Below, one piece after another: positions 11,642 to 18,768 of a stretch of DNA of 64,000 nt (positions are counted from its first letter, which is position 1; every line of letters starts with the position of its first letter). Position numbers and translations under genes: made by a program. The notes below the pieces were generated by a model. It was not told the DNA's origin. It saw nothing but the letters and a program-made list of their open reading frames with translations, and ran no database searches. The DNA comes from Halobacteriovorax marinus SJ. Lineage in GTDB: Bacteria > Bdellovibrionota > Bacteriovoracia > Bacteriovoracales > Bacteriovoracaceae. The stretch lies in NCBI RefSeq assembly GCF_000210915.2, contig NC_016620.1, positions 1-64,000 on the forward strand, given 5' to 3'.

Positions 11642-11941
11642 ATGAGAAATATCGTTTTAGGTTTCGCAGTAGTAGTACCTCTTTTATTCACTTGGAAAGC
11701 ATTTGGTGCAGAAGGTGGAATGGACACTCAATCTGTTAAGTACTTAGCTTACTTCTTCGCAATGGCAATTGCTGCTTTTGGTGGTACAGCTGCTCAGTCT
11801 AACGCTGCTTCTGTAGCTCTTGAAGGGATCGCAAGAAACCCATCTGCTGCTGACAAGATTCAAACACCAATGATTCTTGCTCTAGCTCTTATGGAATCAC
11901 TTGTTATCTTTACACTAATCTCAGTTTTCCTAGTAGGATAA
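11642..11941 (+). CDS. atpE: ATP synthase F0 subunit c
   Basis: Forms the rotating c-ring. I use the ATG at 11642 (99 residues), which has GGAG seven bases upstream. An earlier in-frame ATG at 11618 lies inside the hairpin before it. The N-terminus looks like a signal peptide (to about FGAEGG), then two helices joined by the conserved loop ALEGIARNPSA. The ion-binding Glu is in ALMESLVIF. Helix 1 lacks the usual run of alternating glycines and keeps a Gln at the sodium-type position (see findings). A strong terminator follows. Confidence 0.93.
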   Translation: MRNIVLGFAVVVPLLFTWKAFGAEGGMDTQSVKYLAYFFAMAIAAFGGTAAQSNAASVALEGIARNPSAADKIQTPMILALALMESLVIFTLISVFLVG

Positions 11942-11970
11942 TTAAGATTATTAAGAACAAGATCTTAATG

Positions 11971-11997
11971 GGCCGCTCTTTGAGTGGCCTTTTTTTA
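11971..11997 (+). terminator. Intrinsic terminator after atpE
   Basis: GGCCGCTC (11971-11978) pairs with GAGTGGCC (11982-11989), with one G-U pair and a 3-nt loop. Eight T follow. A strong rho-independent terminator that ends the gyrA/atp side before a convergent minus-strand gene. Confidence 0.88.
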
Positions 11998-11999
11998 TT

Positions 12000-13226
12000 T
12001 TAGAATATTAATTCTGGAAAAACTTCTCTCCAATTACTTCCCCTAAGTTGATCAATCTTGTCACAGTGTTCACGGAAGGCCCTTAAGTTGTCTTGACCTT
12101 CATGTGATGTTTCCAAAAACTGTAGGAGCTCTTTGAATTGCTTAGATAATTGTATAGCTGAAGCCATGTCGTAGTTTTGAAATAACTCTTTAGTAAATTG
12201 AATTATATTTTCTCTAATCTCTCGCTTAGATTCATTTGGTAGAGTTTGAATATTGAAATACTCTGGTCCCTCTAAAATATTAAATATGATTTCATGACCT
12301 TGAATGTATTCCTTATCAAGCCAGTACTTTATAGATTCTATCAATGTGAAGACATTGAAAATAGAGATGGTTGGATAGAACCTTAACTTAACGTTTGAAT
12401 GATCTTTTAAACGGACAATATTCCTCTCTAGCTTATCCCAGCTAGAACCGTAACGAATATAATCATTTCTCTCTTGGTGTGAATCTATGCTGGCATCAAG
12501 GATTACCTTATCGAAGAACTTCCATTTCTCTACAAGGTCAGTGCCTTTGACAGAAAGTTCAGTAAGGTTTGAATTATAAGTAATTGCGATATCACTTCTA
12601 CCCTGCTCAATAAAGTAATCAAGAATAATATTGTGATAGGGGTCAATCAGCGGCTCACCACCTATTAAGTAAATGGCCTTAAGAGTATCGATATGATTTG
12701 AGAAGAAATCTAAACACTCTTCCTTAGATGAAAATGAATCTGTTCGAAGTAAATCTTCACCTTGGTATCCAAGTTTTCTTTGATCAGTAATCCAAGCTGT
12801 AGAACTATTGTGGTCACAGTATTGGCACTTTAGATTGCAAAGATTTGATAAACGAATGCTTACAAAGTTGAGATCAAATTTCTCAAGAGATCCGTCTGTC
12901 TTAGTTTGATGAATTAGTGGAATTTTATCTTTATTAGTAAAGTTAAACTTTTTTCTTAAGCTTGTTCCATTATATTTTTCAATTCTATAGCAATCGATAC
13001 AATGTTTGGATTTTACATTGTTAAGCATATTTAATCTTAATTTCTTAAATTCTTCGCTATTCCAAATCTTGCTATAGGAAAGCTTCTTGAAATCGCCAAG
13101 TGGATAAGCAGATAAACTTCTAGAGCATGGATAGATATTTCCATTTTCACGAATTTCTAAATGAATCCAGGGAAGAATACAGAATGTATCGTTATTAGAA
13201 ATTTGCTGATCATCAAGCTTACTCAT
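12000..13226 (-). CDS. Radical SAM protein with SPASM-like N-terminal cysteines
   Basis: Predicted radical S-adenosylmethionine enzyme of 408 residues. The cluster motif CNLKCQYC lies in the segment SIRLSNLCNLKCQYCDHN. A further Cys-rich segment before it (FCILPWIHLEIRENGNIYPC and HCIDC) resembles a permuted SPASM/twitch auxiliary cluster. LIGGEP is the GGE motif that contacts SAM. A TTG 12 codons upstream (13262) keeps the frame open, but a good promoter (-10 at 13233-13238) lies inside that extension, so I choose the ATG at 13226. The substrate is unknown. The adjacent secreted gene is not clearly related. Confidence 0.8.
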   Translation of the reverse strand: MSKLDDQQISNNDTFCILPWIHLEIRENGNIYPCSRSLSAYPLGDFKKLSYSKIWNSEEFKKLRLNMLNNVKSKHCIDCYRIEKYNGTSLRKKFNFTNKDKIPLIHQTKTDGSLEKFDLNFVSIRLSNLCNLKCQYCDHNSSTAWITDQRKLGYQGEDLLRTDSFSSKEECLDFFSNHIDTLKAIYLIGGEPLIDPYHNIILDYFIEQGRSDIAITYNSNLTELSVKGTDLVEKWKFFDKVILDASIDSHQERNDYIRYGSSWDKLERNIVRLKDHSNVKLRFYPTISIFNVFTLIESIKYWLDKEYIQGHEIIFNILEGPEYFNIQTLPNESKREIRENIIQFTKELFQNYDMASAIQLSKQFKELLQFLETSHEGQDNLRAFREHCDKIDQLRGSNWREVFPELIF

Positions 13227-13232
13227 AACGAT

Positions 13233-13262
13233 ATTATACGAGAGATAACTAAGTTGATGCAA
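13233..13262 (-). promoter_or_regulatory. Promoter of the radical SAM gene, possibly giving a leaderless mRNA
   Basis: On the minus strand, TTGCAT (13262-13257), an 18-bp spacer and a perfect TATAAT (13238-13233). Transcription would begin about 7 bases later, at or next to the ATG at 13226. No ribosome site is visible before that ATG. Confidence 0.6.
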
Positions 13263-13274
13263 ATTAAATGATTA

Positions 13275-13298
13275 GGAGTAGAGTCGATGCTCTACTCC
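13275..13298 (-). terminator. Hairpin after the small secreted-protein gene
   Basis: GGAGTAGAG (13275-13283) and CTCTACTCC (13290-13298) form a perfect 9-bp stem with a 6-nt loop, ten bases past the stop of the minus-strand gene at 13308. Only a weak U-rich tail follows on the minus strand. It may be a terminator or an mRNA 3' stabiliser. Confidence 0.5.
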
Positions 13299-13307
13299 CC
13301 TATAGGA

Positions 13308-13676
13308 TTATATCATTTCAATATCTTTTTCGATTTGCTCAAGCTTTGTGTAAATCATGTCTGAAGATCTTTTATATGTTAGAGCGTCAATATCTCTCTT
13401 AACCTCTTCAAGATCCCTTTCAACTTGATTTGCAATTACTGCAATTATTTTACCTTCAGTGTGAGAAATATCCATAGGAAGTGAACCAAGTGTTGATTCT
13501 AGCTTTCTAGTTAGCCTGTCAACTTCACCAGTTAAGTAATTAGTTTCAGCAGCGATAATTTTACCTGCCATATTCTCGTTATTAATCAGTGACTCTGATT
13601 CGTGTGGGCTTCTTGCAAAGTTATTTGAGCTAGCAAAAAGACTAAGTAAAAGAATGGCGCATTTTAAAGTTCTCAT
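13308..13676 (-). CDS. Small secreted coiled-coil protein, unknown function
   Basis: A 122-residue protein with a signal peptide (MRTLKCAILLLSLFASSNNFA, cleavage near residue 21). The mature part is polar and helical with heptad-like spacing (TGEVDRLTRKLEST, NQVERDLEEVKRDIDAL), probably a short periplasmic coiled coil. TCTCCTC-type purine spacing upstream on the minus strand (GAGGAGA) supports the ATG. I recognise no family. Confidence 0.65.
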   Translation of the reverse strand: MRTLKCAILLLSLFASSNNFARSPHESESLINNENMAGKIIAAETNYLTGEVDRLTRKLESTLGSLPMDISHTEGKIIAVIANQVERDLEEVKRDIDALTYKRSSDMIYTKLEQIEKDIEMI

Positions 13677-13864
13677 AATTTCTCCTCATAAATGAATATG
13701 GATTAATTATAGAATTAAACCATTTTGCTTTGTTCTCGCTTGAAAACATTACATAAGGTGTATAGAAGCTAGACAGTATGAAGATAAACTATGTTATTAC
13801 GGGGGGTTAGGAAGGTTTGTATATGTGAAAAAAAGACATAACTATCTGAAAGATATAGAAAATA

Positions 13865-13873
13865 TGCTATAAG
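13865..13873 (+). promoter_or_regulatory. Extended -10 promoter of the riboflavin operon
   Basis: TGCTATAAG matches the extended -10 form TGnTATAAT in eight of nine positions counting the free base. Transcription would start about seven bases on, at the ribD ATG (13880). No purine-rich ribosome site precedes that ATG, so a leaderless message is possible. Confidence 0.5.
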
Positions 13874-13879
13874 GCACCC

Positions 13880-15016
13880 ATGGATATTAAGATAGATGAG
13901 CAATATATAAGACGTTGTTTTGCGCTGGCGAAGAAGGCCACGGGAATGACATCGCCCAACCCATTGGTAGGTTCTGTAATTGTTCAGGATAATATTATCA
14001 TTGGAGAGGGATATCATCAGAGATACGGTGAGCCTCATGCCGAACCAAATGCTATCAATAATGCTGTTGAGCCTGTTGAGGGAGCAACTCTTTATTGTAA
14101 TCTAGAGCCATGTTGTCATACAAATAAACAGACACCTCCTTGTGTTAATAAAATAATAGAGAGCAAGATTAAAAGGGTTGTTATATCTAACCTAGACCCT
14201 AATCCTTATGTTGCAGGTAATGGTGTTAAAAAACTTAGAGAAGCAGGAATTGCTGTTAGTGTAGGAGTTCTTGAAGAAGAAGGTAGAGAGTTAAACGAAG
14301 TTTTTTTTAAATATATAACGACACAAAAGCCTTTTGTTCATATTAAGTTGGCCCAGACATTGGATGGGAAGATTGCAACGGACTCTGGGGATTCAAAATG
14401 GATTAGTAGTGAACTGGCCCGCGAGAGAGTTCATCAGTGGCGAAAGAAGTATGATGCCGTATTGATTGGACGAAATACTTTAGAGAATGATGACCCTACT
14501 CTTAATATAAGAATGGGAGTAGATGCTGAGGGTAAACATCCATTTCGAATAATCTTATGTTCAGTAGATAAGCTCTCTACTGAGTTTAAAGTCTTTAACG
14601 ATTCAGCTAGTGCTAAAACTATAATCTTAACTTCTGCTAATTCATTAGATAAATGTTCTGAGGAAAAAATAGAATTCTTCGAAAACAAAGGTGTTCGTAT
14701 TATCACTGTAGAGAAGAAAGAGGATTCTTTTGATTTAAATGATCTACTTCTAAAGCTCGGCGCTTTAAAAATATCTTCAATTCTTGTTGAAGGTGGTCAG
14801 AGTGTGATTACGGCATTTATTGACCAGGTGGAGTACGACAAATTGAGCTTATTTATTTGTCCTAAAATTATTGGGAATGGAATTTCCTACTATAAGAATG
14901 ATAAGAAGCAAAAAATGAGTGAAGCAATCCAGTTAAATATTAGCGAGATTGAAAATTTCGATGGTCAAATTATTTATCATACATACTCTGGAGGACAAAA
15001 ATGTTTACAGGGTTAG
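13880..15016 (+). CDS. ribD: Riboflavin biosynthesis deaminase/reductase RibD
   Basis: Bifunctional enzyme for two early riboflavin steps: deamination of the pyrimidine intermediate, then reduction of its ribosyl side chain. The 378 residues show the zinc deaminase motifs HAE (in GEPHAEPNA, about 53-55) and CNLEPCCHTNKQTPPC. The reductase domain starts near PFVHIKLAQTLDGKIA and has ILVEGGQSV. It is first in the rib operon and overlaps ribE by 16 bases. No FMN riboswitch is visible upstream. Confidence 0.96.
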   Translation: MDIKIDEQYIRRCFALAKKATGMTSPNPLVGSVIVQDNIIIGEGYHQRYGEPHAEPNAINNAVEPVEGATLYCNLEPCCHTNKQTPPCVNKIIESKIKRVVISNLDPNPYVAGNGVKKLREAGIAVSVGVLEEEGRELNEVFFKYITTQKPFVHIKLAQTLDGKIATDSGDSKWISSELARERVHQWRKKYDAVLIGRNTLENDDPTLNIRMGVDAEGKHPFRIILCSVDKLSTEFKVFNDSASAKTIILTSANSLDKCSEEKIEFFENKGVRIITVEKKEDSFDLNDLLLKLGALKISSILVEGGQSVITAFIDQVEYDKLSLFICPKIIGNGISYYKNDKKQKMSEAIQLNISEIENFDGQIIYHTYSGGQKCLQG

Positions 15017-15657
15017 TAAAAGAAATTGGAATCGTAAAATCAATTAATAATAATACAGAGGGAATAGAATTATCTGTCTATTCAAAAAGCTTAATCGGTG
15101 AAATAGAGATAGATGATTCGGTATCAATTAATGGTGCCTGTCAAACTGCAATTAGAGTAAGTGAAGACCACTTTGTTGTTCAAACAGTTCATACAAGTCT
15201 TGAGAAAACAACTCTTGGAAAACTTAGAGTCGGAGAAGAAGTTAATCTAGAGTTAGCACTAAGAGCGAGCGACAGACTTGGAGGCCATATAGTTCAGGGT
15301 CATGTAAATGCGATGGCCGAAATTGTAGATATTCAAAATAAAGGAAAGAATTATCAATTGAGATCTAGAGTTTCTAGAGATCAGATGAAATATATTGTAA
15401 AAGAAGGTTCCGTGACGATTGACGGTATTTCTTTAACAGTCGCAGATGTAGATAGAGAGAGTAATACATTTACTGTTTCTATTATTCCTCATACATGGAT
15501 GAACACTATTTTAAGAAATAGAAGAATAGGTTCAATTTTAAATATAGAAGTTGATATTTTGGGTAAGTATGTTGAAAACTTGCTTTTTTATCAGGGAAAT
15601 CATACAACCACAAAGTCTCAAATGAGTGAAGAGTGGCTAAGGTCAAAAGGTTTTTAA
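15001..15657 (+). CDS. ribE: Riboflavin synthase alpha chain
   Basis: Dismutates two lumazine molecules into riboflavin. The 218 residues form two lumazine-binding repeats. The first starts with the diagnostic MFTGLVKEIG and contains GACQT. The second has GGHIVQGHVN and GISLTV, ending with the TWMNT segment. ATG at 15001 follows TCTGGAGGACAAA, a good ribosome site inside the end of ribD. Confidence 0.96.
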   Translation: MFTGLVKEIGIVKSINNNTEGIELSVYSKSLIGEIEIDDSVSINGACQTAIRVSEDHFVVQTVHTSLEKTTLGKLRVGEEVNLELALRASDRLGGHIVQGHVNAMAEIVDIQNKGKNYQLRSRVSRDQMKYIVKEGSVTIDGISLTVADVDRESNTFTVSIIPHTWMNTILRNRRIGSILNIEVDILGKYVENLLFYQGNHTTTKSQMSEEWLRSKGF

Positions 15658-16857
15658 ATGTTTGATAGTATTGAAAGTGCCATTGAAGATATTAGATTAG
15701 GTAAAATAATTATCGTAATCGATGATGAAGATAGAGAGAATGAAGGCGACTTTATAATGGCCGCTGATAAGGTGACTCCAGAAGCAATTAATTTCATGGC
15801 CACATATGGTAGAGGTCTAATTTGTACTCCTATCACTCAAGATAGGGCCACTGAACTAGAATTAGATTTAATGGTTAGATCAAATGATTGTAACAACACG
15901 GCTTTCACTGTCTCAATTGATTTGAATAATGGTGGTACTGGAATATCATGCCTAGATCGATCTCTTACTACACTTGCTTTAACAAAGACTGAAACCAAGG
16001 CCAGTGACTTTGTTAGACCAGGACATATCTTTCCACTAATAGCTAAAGATGGTGGTGTTTTAGAGAGAAATGGTCACACAGAAGCAGCAGTTGACTTTGC
16101 TAAGCTTGCTGGTTGTCATCCATCTGGCGTTATTTGTGAGATTATGAATGAAGATGGGACGATGGCCCGTACTGAAGATCTCAAGGAAGTGGCAAGAAAG
16201 CATAATTTAAAATTTGTTACCATTAAAGATCTAGTTAACTATAGAAAGAAGAAAGATGCGAAAGTCGCTCGCATGACGAGTGAGATTCCTTTTCCAAATA
16301 AGTTTGGTAACTTCAAACTAAGAATGTATGAAGTTGAAGACACAGCGGAGCACCATATAGCAATCGTAAAAGGTGATATCTCAAAAGACTTACCTACTCT
16401 AGTGAGAATTCATTCAGAGTGTTTTACTGGTGATATTTTTGGATCTTTAAGATGTGATTGTGGAGAGCAGCTTGAAAACTCAATGCGTGAAATTGAGAAA
16501 GCGGGATCAGGTGTCGTTCTATATATGAGACAAGAAGGAAGAGGAATCGGACTTCCAAATAAAATTAAGGCCTATACTCTGCAAGATCAAGGTTTAGATA
16601 CAGTAGATGCTAATAGGGCCCTTGGTTTTGGAGATGACTTAAGAACATATGATATTGCGATATCTATGCTCAAAGATATAGGAGTAAGTAAAGTTGCTCT
16701 TATGACTAATAATCCTCTTAAGGTTACTGCTCTTGAAGAAGCAGACTTTGAGATTGTTAATAGACACCCAGTAGAGATACTGGCCAATGATGTTAATATT
16801 AATTACTTAAGAACTAAGAAAAATAGAATGAATCATTTATTTGATTCAATAAATTAG
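15658..16857 (+). CDS. ribBA: Bifunctional DHBP synthase / GTP cyclohydrolase II
   Basis: Makes both riboflavin precursors. The 399 residues have an N-terminal 3,4-dihydroxy-2-butanone-4-phosphate synthase domain ([20 protein letters not shown]). The C-terminal GTP cyclohydrolase II has zinc ligands in [15 protein letters not shown] and the catalytic RQEGRGIGL. Both halves look complete. It begins directly after the ribE stop and lies eight bases before ribH. Confidence 0.96.
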   Translation: MFDSIESAIEDIRLGKIIIVIDDEDRENEGDFIMAADKVTPEAINFMATYGRGLICTPITQDRATELELDLMVRSNDCNNTAFTVSIDLNNGGTGISCLDRSLTTLALTKTETKASDFVRPGHIFPLIAKDGGVLERNGHTEAAVDFAKLAGCHPSGVICEIMNEDGTMARTEDLKEVARKHNLKFVTIKDLVNYRKKKDAKVARMTSEIPFPNKFGNFKLRMYEVEDTAEHHIAIVKGDISKDLPTLVRIHSECFTGDIFGSLRCDCGEQLENSMREIEKAGSGVVLYMRQEGRGIGLPNKIKAYTLQDQGLDTVDANRALGFGDDLRTYDIAISMLKDIGVSKVALMTNNPLKVTALEEADFEIVNRHPVEILANDVNINYLRTKKNRMNHLFDSIN

Positions 16858-16865
16858 GAGCAACA

Positions 16866-17333
16866 ATGGCAAATATTATCGAAGGTAATTTATCGGCCGA
16901 AGGAAAGAAGTTCGCAATTATTTCTGCGAGATTTAATGAGTTCATTACTGGAAAGCTAGTAAACGGTGCAGTTGATTGCTTAAAAAGGCATCAAGCTCAA
17001 GAATCAGATATTGATGTTGCTTGGGTACCTGGAGCTTTTGAAATAAGCCTTATGGCCCAGAAATTAGCAAAGACTAATAAGTACGATGCAGTAATTTGTT
17101 TAGGCGCAGTGATTAGAGGAACAACTCCTCACTTTGATTATGTTTGTTCAGAAGTGGCAAAGGGTGTATCTAGAATTTCACTTGAAACTGAAGTTCCTGT
17201 TATTTTTGGTGTAATAACTACAGATACAATTGAGCAAGCTATTGAGCGTGCTGGAACTAAGGCCGGAAATAAGGGCTGGGATGCTGCGATGTCAGGAATT
17301 GAGATGGCAAGCTTAATGGGCCAGTTTAATTAA
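16866..17333 (+). CDS. ribH: 6,7-dimethyl-8-ribityllumazine synthase
   Basis: Condenses the two precursors into lumazine, the substrate of RibE. The 155 residues carry the family motifs [33 protein letters not shown] and the C-terminal [22 protein letters not shown] is a clear ribosome site. Its last base overlaps the start of the next gene (TTAATGG). Confidence 0.97.
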   Translation: MANIIEGNLSAEGKKFAIISARFNEFITGKLVNGAVDCLKRHQAQESDIDVAWVPGAFEISLMAQKLAKTNKYDAVICLGAVIRGTTPHFDYVCSEVAKGVSRISLETEVPVIFGVITTDTIEQAIERAGTKAGNKGWDAAMSGIEMASLMGQFN

Positions 17334-18004
17334 TGGCCATTGAATCTAATATAGAAGGTGTAAGCTCTTCTTTTGACGAAGAGCTCTTTCTTAAATGTCG
17401 AACAAAAACGATTGAGGCCGTTAAACTTATTGCTACTCGAATTGAAGTTGGAATGAGTGAAGATGATGCTCATATCGTTGTCGATCAAGTATTAAATGAG
17501 CTTGGATGTGAGAAAAAATGGCATCCAAGTAAATTTAGAATCGGTAGAAATACTTTAAAATCTTTTAAAGAAAAGTCAGATCTATCAATTAGACTACAAG
17601 AAGATGATATTTTCTTTATTGATATTGGACCAGTTTTCTATGGGCACGAGGGTGACTATGGTGAAACTTTTGTTGTTGGAAATAATGAAGAGTTTCAAAA
17701 AATAAAATCGGCCAGTGAAGAAGTTTTTAAAGTTACAGCGAAAGAAGCTGAAGAAAAGAAACTTACCGGTCCAGCACTCTATGACTTTGCAGAAGCCTAC
17801 ACAGAAAAATTAGGTTACAAGTTTAACGATATGATGAAAGGACATCGTCTAGGTGATTTTCCACATGCTATCTTTACACGCTCTAGTCTAGCGGACTCAG
17901 AAATTGTCCCTAATGCTAACCTATGGGTCTTAGAAATTCTAATCACAGATAAAGAACAGAACTTTGGTGCATTTTTCGAAGACTTAATAAAGTTTAATCA
18001 CTGA
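17333..18004 (+). CDS. M24 metallopeptidase-family protein
   Basis: Creatinase/aminopeptidase-fold protein of 223 residues, with all five expected metal ligands visible. They are the two Asp in FFIDIGPVFYGHEGDYGETF, the His in GHRLGDFPH, and the two Glu in LEILI and AFFEDLI. It lacks the N-terminal domain of full-length Xaa-Pro peptidases. It is translationally coupled to ribH, though no link with riboflavin is known. Its stop overlaps the convergent methyltransferase gene by seven bases. Confidence 0.78.
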   Translation: MAIESNIEGVSSSFDEELFLKCRTKTIEAVKLIATRIEVGMSEDDAHIVVDQVLNELGCEKKWHPSKFRIGRNTLKSFKEKSDLSIRLQEDDIFFIDIGPVFYGHEGDYGETFVVGNNEEFQKIKSASEEVFKVTAKEAEEKKLTGPALYDFAEAYTEKLGYKFNDMMKGHRLGDFPHAIFTRSSLADSEIVPNANLWVLEILITDKEQNFGAFFEDLIKFNH

Positions 18005-18768
18005 GAGAGTTGATATAGAAAAATTGAACTTGAGCATGCCGCGTTTAGGTGGGCTACAGTATCATCGATTGGAATTCTTATTATATCGTCACTGACTTCT
18101 AGTATATCTTTCTCTATTCCGTGACCTTCACTACCTATAATAACACAAGACTTTTTTGGAAATGAGTACTTAGGGAGATCAATAGCTCCCTCTTGATTAG
18201 CAGTGCTGATAACTCTATGGCCAAGAGATTGAAGCTTTTTAAGATCAGATTTTAAATCATTACTTTTATAAACTTTAACTCTAAATATATTACCCATTGA
18301 AACTCTAATACATCTTCTTACATAAGGAGAGCATGTTCTCTTATCTATAATAATAGAGTTAATATTAAAGGCGGCACAATTTCTCACAATCGTTCCGATA
18401 TTCTCTGGTGATGTGAGACCATTCAATATAAGAACTTTGTCTTGAAGTTCATCTAAAGAAATATACTCAGGCCTTCTTGCTAGCGCCATAACTCCATGGT
18501 GAAGATTGTGGCCAATAATCTCCTGCATGACTTCTTTATCGGCAGTGTAGATATCAATACTTAACTTAGAAAGTAATTCACTATGTCGATCAATGAAGTC
18601 TGGATTTACAAATAACTTAATAACTTCTGTATTAGAGTTTAGCAGCTTAAGAACTACTTTCTCTGTTTCTACAATAATAGTATTGCTAAGTGCTAGACTC
18701 TTATCCTTTAGAGAGAGAAATTCAGATATATTCTTATCACTAATATTATCAACTTTGATGATATTCAT
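17998..18768 (-). CDS. SpoU/TrmH-family RNA methyltransferase
   Basis: SPOUT-class 2'-O-ribose methyltransferase, probably acting on rRNA or tRNA. Of 256 residues, the C-terminal half has the three SpoU motifs: NGLTSPENIGTIVRN, VIIGSEGHGI and HLNAACSSSIFLYQL. In motif 3 the common Ser before LN is His. The N-terminal half resembles the substrate-binding domain of RlmB/TsnR relatives. It starts directly after the uvrA stop, suggesting an operon. The target nucleotide cannot be told. Confidence 0.85.
   Translation of the reverse strand: MNIIKVDNISDKNISEFLSLKDKSLALSNTIIVETEKVVLKLLNSNTEVIKLFVNPDFIDRHSELLSKLSIDIYTADKEVMQEIIGHNLHHGVMALARRPEYISLDELQDKVLILNGLTSPENIGTIVRNCAAFNINSIIIDKRTCSPYVRRCIRVSMGNIFRVKVYKSNDLKSDLKKLQSLGHRVISTANQEGAIDLPKYSFPKKSCVIIGSEGHGIEKDILEVSDDIIRIPIDDTVAHLNAACSSSIFLYQLSQ

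Noticed and set aside
13677-13879. FMN riboswitch before the riboflavin operon
   Set aside because: None of the conserved FMN-element blocks could be found in these 203 bases, and the promoter seems to lie almost at the ATG.
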